The notes: generated from the letters alone by a model not told the origin. A stretch of 44,971 nucleotides of DNA from Novosphingobium sp. Chol11 (GCF_900218065.1 NZ_OBMU01000001.1:2434597-2479567), one strand, 5' to 3'. Shown: positions 26,265 to 35,597, counted from the first letter of the stretch. Program-made: numbers and translations.

Positions 26265-26916
26265 CCCTGCCTCCTACGGCCTTGCGGAAGCCTTCCACCA
26301 ACGGCGCCAGTTCGGCCGAACGCATCTTGTAGGCGGCGCGATTGACGACCAGCCGCGCCGAGACCTGCATGATGACATGGGTTTCGACCAACCCGTTCGC
26401 CTTGAGTGTCGCGCCCGACGACACGAGATCGACGATCCGCCGCGACAGGCCGAGCGAGGGCGCGAGTTCCATCGCTCCGTTCAGCTTCACGCACTCCGCC
26501 TGAATTCCGCGCGCCTCATAGTAGCGGCGGGTCAGATAGGGATATTTGGTGGCGACCCGCACATGGCTCATCGCGGCCTCATCCTCCCCAGCAAGATCGA
26601 CCGGTTCGGCGACTGAGAGGCGGCAATGACCGATGTCGAGGTCGACCGGCGCATAAAGCTCGGAATAGTCGAACTCATCCACCACGTCGGACCCTACTAT
26701 CCCGATCTGCGCCGCCCCATGGGCGACGAAGGTCGCCACGTCGAAGGCGCGCACGCGGATGATCGAAATGTCAGGGCGATTGGTAGCGAAGCGCAGCGCC
26801 CGGCTCTTCTTGTCATGAAACTCCGCCTCCGGCTCTATGCCGACGCGCGCGAGCATCGGCAGCGCCTCATCGAGGATGCGGCCTTTGGGGATGGCAAGGG
26901 TGAGCGGACGAGTCAT
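26254..26916 (-). CDS. hisG: ATP phosphoribosyltransferase, short form
   Basis: The 220-residue protein has the short HisG pattern: [51 protein letters not shown] and [16 protein letters not shown]. It catalyses the first step of histidine synthesis, joining ATP and PRPP. The C-terminal ACT-like regulatory domain of the long form is absent, so a HisZ partner is expected elsewhere in the genome. A possible weak promoter (TTGTCC, 17 bases, TAAGGC) ends 9 bases before the ATG. Confidence 0.95.
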   Translation of the reverse strand: MTRPLTLAIPKGRILDEALPMLARVGIEPEAEFHDKKSRALRFATNRPDISIIRVRAFDVATFVAHGAAQIGIVGSDVVDEFDYSELYAPVDLDIGHCRLSVAEPVDLAGEDEAAMSHVRVATKYPYLTRRYYEARGIQAECVKLNGAMELAPSLGLSRRIVDLVSSGATLKANGLVETHVIMQVSARLVVNRAAYKMRSAELAPLVEGFRKAVGGRDAA

Positions 26917-26957
26917 GACCGGCGGGCCTTAGCGGCGCGCGCCATAAAGGACAATAT

Positions 26958-28064
26958 TCATGCAGCGTGCGCCAGCGCCGCTTCGGTGGCCTCGATCCAG
27001 CCGCCCCCCAGCACCCGGTCGCCCGCATAGAGCACCGCCGCCTGCCCCGGCGCGACGCCATATTCGGGCGCGTCGAAAGCCAGGCGATCACCCTCCAGCC
27101 GGGCCGCTACGGGCTTGGCCATGGAGCGCACCTTGGCCGTCAGGGGGCCAGTGAAGGTGCCGCCAAGCCAGTTGATGTCGCTCAGCCGCGCCGCAGACAC
27201 CGCCAGCGCGGCCTTGGGTCCGACGATTACCCGCCGCCCGTCAGCATCGAGGCGGACGACATAAAGCGGCTCGGCCTGTCCACCAATCTCCAGCCCCTTG
27301 CGCTGGCCAACGGTGTAGTGGATCAGCCCCTTATGCGTGCCGAGGACGCGCCCATCGACATGGACGATGTCGCCGCCCTCGTCGGCATCGGGGCGCAGCT
27401 TGCGCACCACCCCTGCATAATCGCCATCGGGCACGAAGCAGATGTCCTGGCTGTCGGGCTTCAGCGCCACGGAGAGGCCGAGTTCCGCCGCTATTTCGCG
27501 GACCTGCGGCTTGGGTAGGCCACCCAGCGGAAAGCGCAGATAATCGAGCTGGGCCTGCGTCGTGGCGAAAAGGAAATAGCTCTGGTCGCGCGCCGGGTCC
27601 GCAGCCCGGTGCAGTTCAGCACCCTGCGCGCCTTCGACACGGCGAACATAATGGCCGGTCGCCAGACAGTCCGCGCCCAAGTCTCGCGCGATCTGAAACA
27701 GGTCGGTGAACTTCACCCCCATATTGCATTTGACGCAGGGGATAGGCGTCCGTCCCGACATATATTCATCGGCGAAGTCCGCGATCACCGAATCGCGAAA
27801 GCGGCTCTCATAATCAAAGACATAATGGGCAATACCGATCCGATCGGCGACAGCGCGCGCGTCGCGTATGTCCTGCCCGGCGCAGCAACTGCCGGTGCGG
27901 CCGACCGCCGCGCCATGATCATAAAGCTGGAGCGTCACGCCAATAGTTTCCGCGCCCGTGCGTGCAGCAAGAGCGGCAACGACACTGGAATCCACGCCGC
28001 CTGACATGGCAACGACGATTCGCCGCTTCGCGAGCGGTTCGGGCAACTGAAATTCGGGCTGCAT
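26958..28064 (-). CDS. mnmA: tRNA-specific 2-thiouridylase MnmA
   Basis: The 368-residue protein has the PP-loop SGGVDS at residues 21-26, the cysteine that receives sulfur in [11 protein letters not shown], and the second catalytic cysteine in [13 protein letters not shown]. It also has GHYVRRVEG and [10 protein letters not shown]. It thiolates U34 of tRNA-Lys, -Glu and -Gln. The extra GSCCAGQD segment is typical of alphaproteobacterial versions. I start it at the ATG 28064 (MQPEFQL) because the upstream extension to 28232 is not protein-like. Confidence 0.95.
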   Translation of the reverse strand: MQPEFQLPEPLAKRRIVVAMSGGVDSSVVAALAARTGAETIGVTLQLYDHGAAVGRTGSCCAGQDIRDARAVADRIGIAHYVFDYESRFRDSVIADFADEYMSGRTPIPCVKCNMGVKFTDLFQIARDLGADCLATGHYVRRVEGAQGAELHRAADPARDQSYFLFATTQAQLDYLRFPLGGLPKPQVREIAAELGLSVALKPDSQDICFVPDGDYAGVVRKLRPDADEGGDIVHVDGRVLGTHKGLIHYTVGQRKGLEIGGQAEPLYVVRLDADGRRVIVGPKAALAVSAARLSDINWLGGTFTGPLTAKVRSMAKPVAARLEGDRLAFDAPEYGVAPGQAAVLYAGDRVLGGGWIEATEAALAHAA

Positions 28065-28188
28065 AGGCGGCCATATAATCGCCCGCTGCGATGCATTCCA
28101 GCCGGATTCGGCCCTTTCGCCTCCAAAGCATCGTTTCGGTTGCGCGAGTTTACCGGACTTTATCCTTTCTCCCCTACTTATCCTTCCC

Positions 28189-28485
28189 ATGGATTTCGGT
28201 TTCCTTCGGGCAGGCGGGCTTAAACCCGCCAATGCCAGACCTGTCAGCCGGCCGCACGCGCCGGTCTGGCCGCTGCTGCGCGCCGCTTCCGCGGCGGAGC
28301 AGGCGGCCAGCCCGACCGCTCAGGCGGTTGCCGGGGTCCTGCGGGGGCAGGATGAACCAGGAGACTGGATCCAGGATTTGGCCGAAGTGTTCGCGCCACG
28401 TCCAAGCGGCATGATCGAAGCCGCGCGCCCGACGGGAAGCTTCAACCCGTTGATCGCACAGCATTTAAGAGTGGGACAAGGATGA
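28189..28485 (+). CDS. Doubtful small ORF upstream of sciP
   Basis: An open frame of 98 residues begins with ATG but has no Shine-Dalgarno sequence. The C-terminal third ([25 protein letters not shown]) looks protein-like; the first half is Ala/Pro/Arg-rich. Other frames are also open here, so coding is uncertain. It lies in the 528-base gap between mnmA and the SciP gene (28065-28592), where I see only this ORF and minor inverted repeats (28213-28230). Confidence 0.3.
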   Translation: MDFGFLRAGGLKPANARPVSRPHAPVWPLLRAASAAEQAASPTAQAVAGVLRGQDEPGDWIQDLAEVFAPRPSGMIEAARPTGSFNPLIAQHLRVGQG

Positions 28486-28592
28486 TGAAGGGGGCGTTTA
28501 CCGTGGCGCTTTAGCTGATCTTCAGGGCTGACGCGCATACCGGTTGCCGCTGCTGAATTCGGCAATGCCAGTGCCGCTTTTTGAGGGTGAGA

Positions 28593-28892
28593 ATGATAGA
28601 AAATCAAAAAATCCGACCTGCTCAGGTCGTCGGGCCGCTCGGGGAACCCTTGACTCTGGAGAGCCTGCCGCCTGCCAACACGACGCGCTGGGTCGTCCGC
28701 CGCAAGGCTGAGGTCGTCGCAGCCGTCAATGGAGGCCTGCTTACGGTCGATGAAGCCTGCGCGCGTTACTCGCTGACGCTGGAGGAATTTGCAGGATGGC
28801 AGCGCGCCGTGGACCGTTCAGGCATGCACGGCCTGCGCGTGACGCGGATTCAATATTACAAGTCGCTCTACGAACGGCAGCAGAAATACTGA
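28593..28892 (+). CDS. sciP: DUF1153 / SciP-like cell-cycle regulator
   Basis: The 99-residue protein reads QVVGPLGEPLTLESLPPANTTRWVVRRKAEVVAAVNGGLLTVDEACARYSLTLEEFAGWQRAVDRSGMHGLRVTRIQ, which is the DUF1153 pattern of Caulobacter SciP. SciP binds DNA and the regulator CtrA and blocks CtrA-driven transcription during G1; whether the role is the same here is inference. The central part is a helix-turn-helix (VVAAVNGGLLTVDEACARYSLTLEEFAGW). The start is the ATG at 28593, with GAGGGTGAG upstream. A strong terminator follows at 28932. Confidence 0.9.
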   Translation: MIENQKIRPAQVVGPLGEPLTLESLPPANTTRWVVRRKAEVVAAVNGGLLTVDEACARYSLTLEEFAGWQRAVDRSGMHGLRVTRIQYYKSLYERQQKY

Positions 28893-28931
28893 CGATCCGC
28901 CAGTCCGGCACATGCTGGACGCGCTTCGGGC

Positions 28932-28963
28932 AAGAGCCGCCGAATGCAGATTCGGCGGCTCTT
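28932..28963 (+). terminator. Terminator of sciP
   Basis: A perfect 14-bp stem (AAGAGCCGCCGAAT and its inverse) with loop GCAG ends in TTTCTG, 39 bases after the stop codon. Confidence 0.85.
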
Positions 28964-29019
28964 TCTGTTGGTGGGCCATTCGATTCACCAGCCATTGTCA
29001 ACCCAGAAACATTTCTCAG

Positions 29020-29044
29020 GGAACGCGAAGCCGAGTTCGCCGTT
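29020..29044 (+). promoter_or_regulatory. EcfG-type general stress promoter
   Basis: GGAAC, exactly 16 bases, then CGTT match the consensus used by the alphaproteobacterial general stress sigma factor EcfG (GGAAC-N16/17-CGTT). It lies 49 bases before the ATG of a YmgE-family stress protein, a sensible target. Confidence 0.7.
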
Positions 29045-29093
29045 GAATAGATCAGCCAACCCGCTGGGGGCGCTGGTCCAAGGAGAGTGTGAA

Positions 29094-29348
29094 ATGGGTA
29101 TCATTTTGTGGCTTGTTGTCGGTGGTATCATTGGCTGGCTTGCCAGCATGGTCATGCGCACCGATGCGCAACAGGGCATTTTGCTGAACATCGTCGTCGG
29201 CATCGTCGGCGCGTTCATCGGCGGCCTGATCTTTAGCGGCGGTTCGATCAATGATGGCCTGACGCTCTATAGCTTCCTCGTTTCCCTGGTAGGCGCCATC
29301 GTGCTGCTTGCCATCGTTAACCTGGTCCGTCGCGGATCGGTGCGTTAA
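29094..29348 (+). CDS. GlsB/YeaQ/YmgE-family stress membrane protein
   Basis: The 84-residue inner-membrane protein has the transglycosylase-associated (YmgE) pattern: IILWLVVGGIIGWLASMVMRTDAQQGILLNIVVGIVGAFIGGLIF, then a third helix LYSFLVSLVGAIVLLAIVNLVRR. Three transmembrane segments are predicted. The role is not well known, but the family is often induced by stress. The ATG at 29094 has AAGGAGAG upstream. An EcfG-like promoter lies 49 bases before it. A second, convergent family member follows at 29417. Confidence 0.9.
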   Translation: MGIILWLVVGGIIGWLASMVMRTDAQQGILLNIVVGIVGAFIGGLIFSGGSINDGLTLYSFLVSLVGAIVLLAIVNLVRRGSVR

Positions 29349-29378
29349 AAACCACCCAAAGCATCGCTGGCGGGTATG

Positions 29379-29404
29379 AAGGGCTGCGTTTCGGCGCAGC
29401 CCTT
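29379..29404. terminator. Bidirectional terminator between the YmgE-like genes
   Basis: A perfect 10-bp stem (AAGGGCTGCG and its inverse), loop TTTCGG, is followed by TT on the plus strand; the arm itself begins with AA, so the minus-strand transcript also ends in Ts. It lies between two convergent genes. Confidence 0.75.
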
Positions 29405-29416
29405 TTCGTCATGCGG

Positions 29417-29665
29417 TCAACCGCGCCGCGCGAACCACCGGTAAATTGCCAGAACCGCGATGGACCCGAGAACCGCAGCAAGGAAGCTCGCCTGCTGCCC
29501 GGGTTCATAGATGCCGAGCAGACGCCCGACATAAGCGGCGAACAGCGCACCCGCTATCCCCAGCAATATAGTCACGACGCATCCACTTGGATCGCGGCCA
29601 GGCATCACCAGACGGGCGATCGCTCCAGCGAGCAGGCCCACGATGATCCACCCCAGTAATTCCAT
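29417..29665 (-). CDS. Second GlsB/YeaQ/YmgE-family membrane protein
   Basis: The protein has 82 residues from the ATG at 29665 (MELLGWIIVGLLAGAIARLVMPGRDPSGC). The same family signature is present: LLGIAGALFAAYVGRLLG and a third helix LAAVLGSIAVLAIYRWF. It has the classical PGRDP loop that the first paralogue lacks. Three transmembrane segments are predicted. The start is supported by GGAGGAGG just upstream. It converges on its paralogue at 29094-29348 and shares a terminator. No EcfG-like promoter is seen in front of this copy. Confidence 0.9.
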   Translation of the reverse strand: MELLGWIIVGLLAGAIARLVMPGRDPSGCVVTILLGIAGALFAAYVGRLLGIYEPGQQASFLAAVLGSIAVLAIYRWFARRG

Positions 29666-29782
29666 CCTAGCCTCCTCCGGCCACATCCCCCATAGCGCCA
29701 CAGGTACGCCGATTTGGCAAGCGCGCGGGCCAGGGCCGCCGTTGCCCCGTTGGTGCGCACAGTGTATTTAGGGTTGAGCAGG

Positions 29783-29807
29783 GTGCTGTATTTATATAAC
29801 ACAGCAC
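29783..29807. promoter_or_regulatory. Candidate operator of the RND efflux operon
   Basis: GTGCTGT and its exact inverse ACAGCAC are 11 bases apart, with an A+T-rich TATATAAC between them that could be a -10 element; the ATG of the adaptor gene is 33 bases downstream. This layout fits a TetR-type repressor covering the promoter. No regulator gene is adjacent. Confidence 0.4.
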
Positions 29808-29839
29808 CTGCCGGCCCGCCGTCCGTTGATGGAACCAGG

Positions 29840-31009
29840 ATGAACTACGAAACTCAGGTTGCCGGCGACGCTCCGGCGCGCATCTTTGGCGAAGAACCGC
29901 GCTCTTCCAAGCGGCGGGCGCTGACGATTGGCGCTGTGATCGCCATCATCCTGATTGCTGCCGCCGCCTGGATCAGCATGCATGGCAAGGGCGAGGATGC
30001 GGCCGCCACGGTGGAAGAGGCGCCGGTCGTCACCGTGCTGGTTCCCGGGCAGTCCATCGTCCCCCGCACCGTTAGCGGCACCGGATCGCTTGCCGCTCGG
30101 GTCGACATGCCGGTCGGCGTGGTGGGCGAAGGCGGACAGGTCACGCGCGTGCTGGTGCAACCGGGCGACTGGGTGCGCGCCGGACAGGTGCTGGCAGTGA
30201 TCGAACGATCGGTCCAGACCGAGCAGATTCGTTCGCTCGCCGCACAGCTGGAGGTCAATCGGGCCGATGCGAAGCTGGCGCAGGCGCAGCTCGACCGGGC
30301 CCAGGCTCTTGTGAAGCGCGGTTTCATCAGCCGGGCCGACATCGATCAGCGTACCGCCACGCGCGACGCCGCCAACGCTCGGGTCAATGTCGCCGTAGCG
30401 CAGCTTGCCGAACAACGCGCCCGCACCGGGCGGCTCGATATTCGCGCGCCTGCCGCGGGCCTCGTCCTGACGCGAGAGGTGGAGCCGGGACAGATTGTGG
30501 GTTCGGGCAGCGGCGTGCTGTTCCGCATGGCCAAGGGTGGCGAGATGGAGCTTCTGACCCAGCTGAGCGAAGGCGATCTTGCGACGCTGCGGCCGGGCAA
30601 CAGCGCAACGGTCACGCCTGTCGGCAGTCAGACCGAATTTTCAGGCCGCGTCTGGCAGGTATCGCCGGTCGTCGATCCGCAGACGCGGCAGGGCATTGCC
30701 CGCATCGCCATTCCCTACAACAAGGAAATCAGGCCAGGCGGCTTTGCTGCCGCCAGGATCGTGAGCGGCACCGCCACGGCACCGCTGCTGCCGGAATCCG
30801 CCATTCAGACGGATGCCAAGGGGCACTTCGTCTACGTCGTCAACGGAAGGAATGAGGCTGAACGGCGCGGCGTCGAGGTCGGGCAGGTCTCTCCCAAGGG
30901 TGTTCCGGTGACGCGCGGCCTCAATGGCGGCGAACGCATTGTCGCATCCGCAGGCGCATTCCTGCGGCCGGGGCAGAAGGTGCGGCCACAAGTTCAAAAG
31001 GCCGGGTAA
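29840..31009 (+). CDS. RND efflux periplasmic adaptor (membrane fusion protein)
   Basis: The protein has 389 residues from the ATG at 29840. A membrane anchor (LTIGAVIAIILIAAAAWISM, about 28-47) is followed by the lipoyl half-motif GEGGQVTRVLVQPGDWVRAGQVLAVIERSV, a long alpha-helical hairpin (QLEVNRADAKLAQAQLDRAQALVKRGFISRADID), the second lipoyl half RLDIRAPAAGLVLTREVEPGQIV, and beta-barrel and membrane-proximal domains. This is the standard AcrA/MdtA layout. It would link the pump encoded 24 bases downstream to an outer-membrane channel; no TolC-like gene is in this window. Confidence 0.93.
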   Translation: MNYETQVAGDAPARIFGEEPRSSKRRALTIGAVIAIILIAAAAWISMHGKGEDAAATVEEAPVVTVLVPGQSIVPRTVSGTGSLAARVDMPVGVVGEGGQVTRVLVQPGDWVRAGQVLAVIERSVQTEQIRSLAAQLEVNRADAKLAQAQLDRAQALVKRGFISRADIDQRTATRDAANARVNVAVAQLAEQRARTGRLDIRAPAAGLVLTREVEPGQIVGSGSGVLFRMAKGGEMELLTQLSEGDLATLRPGNSATVTPVGSQTEFSGRVWQVSPVVDPQTRQGIARIAIPYNKEIRPGGFAAARIVSGTATAPLLPESAIQTDAKGHFVYVVNGRNEAERRGVEVGQVSPKGVPVTRGLNGGERIVASAGAFLRPGQKVRPQVQKAG

Positions 31010-31033
31010 GCCCGCGCAGGCGAGGAAGCCGTC

Positions 31034-34000
31034 ATGAGTTTTCGCAATATCTCTGCCTGGGCCATCCGCAACCCGGTGTCCCCGCTCGTGCTGTTCGTTG
31101 CCCTGCTGCTGGCCGGCATGGTCAGCTTCGGCCGCATGGACGTCAACCAGCAGCCGGATGTCACCTTTCCCGTTGCTCAAGTGATGGTTTTACAGCCGGG
31201 CGCCGCACCGCCTGAACTGGAAACCCAGGTAACCCAGCGCGTCGAAGCGGCGGTGCGTGGCATCAGCGGCGTGGACGAGATCACCTCGACAGTCTCTGAA
31301 GGTCAGTCGACGACGATCGTCCAGTTCCAGATCGGAACTCCGATCGACCGGGGCGTCAATGACGTCAAGAATGCGGTCGACCAAATCCGCAGCGACCTGC
31401 CCGAAGGCATATTGGAACCGCAGGTGACGCGCCTGGATGCCGATCGCCCGATCGCCTATTTCAGCGCCGAAGCCACCGACATGACCCTCGAACAATTGTC
31501 ATGGTATGTCGACAATACCGTCGCCAAGCGGCTGCTCGCGGTGCCGGGCATGGCAGCAGTCCGGCGCGGTGGCGGCGTCACCCGCGAGATACGCGTCATT
31601 CTCGACCCGGCAAAGTTGCAGTCCCATGGGGTCACCGCCGCGCAGGTCAATCAACAGTTGCAGCAGGTCAACCTGAACGCTGCGGGCGGACGCACCGAAA
31701 TCGCCGGAGCCGAACAGGCGATCCGCGTGCTCGGCAACGCACAGGATGCCTATGCGCTTGGCCAGACCCAGATAGCCATCCCAGGGGGCCGCACCGTAAA
31801 GCTGTCCGATCTAGCCGATGTTCGCGACATGTTTGCCGAACAGCGATCGCTTTCGCTGATGAACGGCATGCAGGTGACGAGCTTCAGCCTGGAAAAGGCG
31901 AAGGGATCATCCGACGTCACCGTATTCGACGATGCGATGAAGGTGATGGAGCAGCTGAAGAAGGAAAATCCGAAGGTCCGTTACAGGGAGCTGTTCAACA
32001 GCGTCGATTACACCAAGAGCCAGTACCACGCGGCGATGCAGTCGATGATCGAAGGCGCGGTGCTTGCCGTCGTCGTGGTGTTCCTGTTCCTCCGCGACTG
32101 GCGCGCGACGATCATCGCCGCGCTGGCCATTCCGCTGTCGGCCATTCCGACCTTCTGGTTCATGGATATGATGGGCTTCACGCTCAACGTCACCTCGCTC
32201 CTGGCCTTGAGTCTGGTTGCGGGCGTGCTGGTCGACGATGCCATCGTGGAAATCGAGAATATCGTCCGCCATATGCGCATGGGAAAGACGGCCTACCAGG
32301 CTTCGATCGACGCGGCTGACGAAATTGGGCTGGCCGTGCTGGCTACGACCATGGCGATTGTTGCCGTGTTCCTGCCGGTCGGATTGATGCCGGGCATTTC
32401 AGGTCAGTTCTTCATCCAGTTCGGCATGACCGTGGTAGTGGCGGTGCTGCTCAGCCTGGCCGTCGCTCGCCTGATCACGCCGATGATCGCCGCCTATTTC
32501 CTGAAGGCGCATGGGCAGGAAAGCCATGGCGAAGGCTGGCTGATGGACGTCTATATGCGGGTGCTCCACTGGTCGCTGGATGAAAGCCGGGCCAATGCGC
32601 ATCGCACGCGGGGCGCAAGGCCGCGCTTTGCCGCATGGCTGCGCGATCACCGGATCTGGACGGTGGGTATAGGGGGGCTCGCGTTCCTGGCGACGCTGCT
32701 TGCCTTCGGCACCCTGCCTATGGCGTTCCAGCCGTCGATGAACACCGATTACAGTCAGGTGAAGATCGAAACCGTCCCGGGCAGCACGCTTGCGCAGACT
32801 ACTCAGGTTGCGCGCCGCGTGGCCGACATGCTGACGGCGGACAAGCAATTTGTCGACGCGGCTTTCGCGGACATCCAACCGACCAGCGCAAACATCTATC
32901 TGACGCTCAAGAAGGACCGGCCTGCGTCCTCCGTGGAATGGGAACGCAGCATGGCACCCAAATTCCAGCAAATCGCAGATGCCCGCGTGAACTTCCAGTC
33001 GCAGGCAGGTGGCGGCATGGGCCGCGACGTTACCATCATGCTGGGCAGCGACAATGCCGAACTGCTTGACCAAACTGCAAACAAGCTGGTCGGCGAGATG
33101 CTGAGCGTGAAGGAAATCAGGGCGCCTCGCGTCCAGGGCGACATGAACAGGCCCGAGATCATCATCAAGCCGCGCTTCGACCTGGCCGCCAGCCTTGGCG
33201 TCACGACGGCCGCGCTCAGCCAGACGATCCGGGTGGCGACGATCGGCGACATCGATCAGAATACCGCGAAATTCTCGTTGTCGGACCGGCAGATCCCGAT
33301 CCGCGTCGCGGTGGAAGAGAATAGCCGAAGCGATATCACGACCATCGAGAACATGCCCGTGCCGACGGTCAACGGCGGTTCGGTTCCGCTGAAAGTCGTT
33401 GCCGACGTCGAATTCGGCGCTGGGCCGACGCAAATCCGCCGATATAATCAGATACGCCGGATCGTCGTCGATGCCGACTTTGCCCCAGGCATCGTCAGCA
33501 GTCAGGCGATGAAGAAGATCAACGCCCTGCCCACGATGAAGGAGATCAACGAAGGCCGCATCACCGGCATTCAGAAGATCAATACCGGGGAGTCGAAATG
33601 GCAGGCGGAAATGCTGAAAAACTTCGCCGTCGCGGTGATTTCCGGCATCCTGCTGGTGCTCGCGGTGCTGACGCTGCTGTACAAGCGGTTGATGCCGCCC
33701 TTCGTCAATCTCGGCTCGCTGCTGCTGGCCCCGCTCGGCGGAGCCTTGGCATTGCATCTTACCGGCAATCCGATTTCGATGCCGGTCATGATCGGCGTCT
33801 TGATGCTGTTGGGCATCGTCGCGAAAAACTCGATCCTGGTGATCGACTTCGCACTCGAGGAAATCCAGAAGGGCGTTCCTCGTTTCGACGCGATCATCGA
33901 TGCCGGGCACAAGCGCGCGCAGCCGATCGTCATGACCACGGTCGCAATGGTGGCGGGCATGGTGCCGACCGCGGTTTCGCTTGGCGGGGACAGCGCGTGG

Positions 34001-34195
34001 CGCGCGCCGATGGGTATTACGGTGATCGGCGGGCTGCTTCTGTCCACGCTCCTCACGCTCGTCATCGTGCCTGCGACATTCAGTTTGGCGCTGCAACTGG
34101 AAGGATGGGCGGGACCGCGCCTTGGCCGACGCCTGCTTACTTATAAGGCGGGAGACGACGCAAAGCATGAAGGAACTGCACAACCGGCGGAGTGA
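31034..34195 (+). CDS. RND-family efflux permease
   Basis: This 1053-residue inner-membrane pump has 12 predicted helices in two repeats, each with a large periplasmic loop. It starts with SFRNISAWAIRNPVSPLVLF, has LEQLSWYVDNTVAKRLLAVPGMAAVRRGG in the first loop, and the proton-relay Asp pair in VAGVLVDDAIVEIENIV. The second half has LLGIVAKNSILVIDFA and TVAMVAGMVPTAVSLG. It belongs to the hydrophobe/amphiphile efflux (HAE-1-like) branch. Substrates cannot be predicted. It is in an operon with the adaptor gene. A loop of about 20 charged residues after helix 6 (DESRANAHRTRGARPRFA) is slightly unusual. Confidence 0.95.
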   Translation: MSFRNISAWAIRNPVSPLVLFVALLLAGMVSFGRMDVNQQPDVTFPVAQVMVLQPGAAPPELETQVTQRVEAAVRGISGVDEITSTVSEGQSTTIVQFQIGTPIDRGVNDVKNAVDQIRSDLPEGILEPQVTRLDADRPIAYFSAEATDMTLEQLSWYVDNTVAKRLLAVPGMAAVRRGGGVTREIRVILDPAKLQSHGVTAAQVNQQLQQVNLNAAGGRTEIAGAEQAIRVLGNAQDAYALGQTQIAIPGGRTVKLSDLADVRDMFAEQRSLSLMNGMQVTSFSLEKAKGSSDVTVFDDAMKVMEQLKKENPKVRYRELFNSVDYTKSQYHAAMQSMIEGAVLAVVVVFLFLRDWRATIIAALAIPLSAIPTFWFMDMMGFTLNVTSLLALSLVAGVLVDDAIVEIENIVRHMRMGKTAYQASIDAADEIGLAVLATTMAIVAVFLPVGLMPGISGQFFIQFGMTVVVAVLLSLAVARLITPMIAAYFLKAHGQESHGEGWLMDVYMRVLHWSLDESRANAHRTRGARPRFAAWLRDHRIWTVGIGGLAFLATLLAFGTLPMAFQPSMNTDYSQVKIETVPGSTLAQTTQVARRVADMLTADKQFVDAAFADIQPTSANIYLTLKKDRPASSVEWERSMAPKFQQIADARVNFQSQAGGGMGRDVTIMLGSDNAELLDQTANKLVGEMLSVKEIRAPRVQGDMNRPEIIIKPRFDLAASLGVTTAALSQTIRVATIGDIDQNTAKFSLSDRQIPIRVAVEENSRSDITTIENMPVPTVNGGSVPLKVVADVEFGAGPTQIRRYNQIRRIVVDADFAPGIVSSQAMKKINALPTMKEINEGRITGIQKINTGESKWQAEMLKNFAVAVISGILLVLAVLTLLYKRLMPPFVNLGSLLLAPLGGALALHLTGNPISMPVMIGVLMLLGIVAKNSILVIDFALEEIQKGVPRFDAIIDAGHKRAQPIVMTTVAMVAGMVPTAVSLGGDSAWRAPMGITVIGGLLLSTLLTLVIVPATFSLALQLEGWAGPRLGRRLLTYKAGDDAKHEGTAQPAE

Positions 34196-34266
34196 AGCCA
34201 ATTGGCTGATCAGCGTGAAAGACGCGTGCGGCTGAACGAAACGGCGGCGTAACCGTTGGACGGACG

Positions 34267-35532
34267 ATGAAGCAGCTTCCCGTGTCCCTGCCCGCCGCGC
34301 ATGCCCCTGCCCGGACCCCGCGCGACATGCGGCTGGTGGCGACGGGCATGCTGATCGTGATGGCGCTGCTGTTCCTCGCCGCGCGATCCACGGTCCACCT
34401 GCACCCCGCGATCGGCTTCGTTCAGGCTTTTGCGGAGGCCGCCATGGTGGGCGGTCTGGCGGACTGGTTCGCAGTGACGGCGCTGTTCCGGCATCCGCTG
34501 GGACTGCCGATCCCGCATACGGCGATCATTCCGCGCAACAAGGACCGGATTGGCGACACGCTTGCGCTGTTCCTGAGAGACAATTTCCTGACTCCCGCCG
34601 TGGTCGCGCGCCGGATGCAGCGGCTGGATGTCGCAGCGGCCGCCGGGCGCTTCCTCGCCAGCCCCGCAGGCGGGGACGGCCGCTTGCGCGAAGGCGCATC
34701 GCGGCTGGTGGCGGACATGCTGGAGGCGCTTGATCAGGAGCGGCTTGGCGGCATGGTCAAGGGCGCCATCGCCCAACGGCTGCGCGGCATGAACGTCGCG
34801 CCGCTGATCGGGCAGGCGATCGAGGCGGCGATGCGCGACGGCCGCCATGCGCCGGTGATGGACGGCATCATCCATTGGGCCGATCGCACATTGGAGGCCA
34901 ATGACCATCTTATCCGCCAGATGGTGCACGACCGGGCGGGCAAGATATTGCGATGGACAGGATTGGACGAAAACCTGTCCAACGCGATCATCGACGGGCT
35001 GCGGCGGCTGCTGGCGGAAATGGCCGCTGACCCGCAACATAGCCTGCGCCTCAAGGCCGAAGAAAGCATGGCAAAGCTGGCAAGCGACCTGCAATTCGAC
35101 CCGGCGATGCAGGAGCGCGTAGCGCGCATCCGAGACGAGATCGTGGACAATCCGGCGATGCAGCGTTGGATAGACGGCCTGTGGGAGCAAGCCCGTTCCG
35201 GATTGTTGCGCGCGGTGCGTGACCCCGGCAAGGCGATGGCCGGGCGGCTCGGCGAAGCATTGCAGCAACTGGGAACGACATTGCAGGAGGATTCGCGCCT
35301 GCGCCTGCTGATCAACCGCTTTGTGCGCCGGGCTGCGGTCGGCGCGACCGCCGCCTATGGCGATTCCATCGTGACGCTGGTCAGCGAGACGGTGCGCGGC
35401 TGGGATGCGGGCACGGTGACGAGCCGACTGGAGAGCGCCGTCGGGCGCGACCTGCAATATATCCGCATCAATGGGACGTTGGTCGGTGGACTCGTCGGCC
35501 TGGCCATTCACACGGTCGACACGCTGTTTTGA
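34267..35532 (+). CDS. DUF445 (YjiN-like) membrane protein
   Basis: The 421-residue protein opens with a Pro-rich tail, then a membrane helix (LVATGMLIVMALLFLAA), then the DUF445 signature FAEAAMVGGLADWFAVTALFRHPLGLPIPHTAIIPRNKDRIGDTL, followed by a long helical body and a C-terminal membrane segment (YIRINGTLVGGLVGLAIHTVD). YjiN-type proteins are inner-membrane anchored; their function is not established. It begins 71 bases after the RND permease on the same strand and may be co-transcribed. Confidence 0.92.
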   Translation: MKQLPVSLPAAHAPARTPRDMRLVATGMLIVMALLFLAARSTVHLHPAIGFVQAFAEAAMVGGLADWFAVTALFRHPLGLPIPHTAIIPRNKDRIGDTLALFLRDNFLTPAVVARRMQRLDVAAAAGRFLASPAGGDGRLREGASRLVADMLEALDQERLGGMVKGAIAQRLRGMNVAPLIGQAIEAAMRDGRHAPVMDGIIHWADRTLEANDHLIRQMVHDRAGKILRWTGLDENLSNAIIDGLRRLLAEMAADPQHSLRLKAEESMAKLASDLQFDPAMQERVARIRDEIVDNPAMQRWIDGLWEQARSGLLRAVRDPGKAMAGRLGEALQQLGTTLQEDSRLRLLINRFVRRAAVGATAAYGDSIVTLVSETVRGWDAGTVTSRLESAVGRDLQYIRINGTLVGGLVGLAIHTVDTLF

Positions 35533-35597
35533 AATTTTGCGGCGCGCGGCCTTGAAAGCCTGAATTTGGCTCCCTAACTGGCGTCAACGAGCATTTC

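Noticed and set aside
32399..34201. 600-codon open frame on the minus strand
   Set aside because: It is the antisense shadow of the RND permease, His/Arg/Asp-rich with no family pattern; long antisense frames are common in GC-rich DNA.
34210..35511. 433-codon minus-strand frame opposite the DUF445 gene
   Set aside because: Shadow of the DUF445 gene; Gln/His/Arg-rich and no family pattern.
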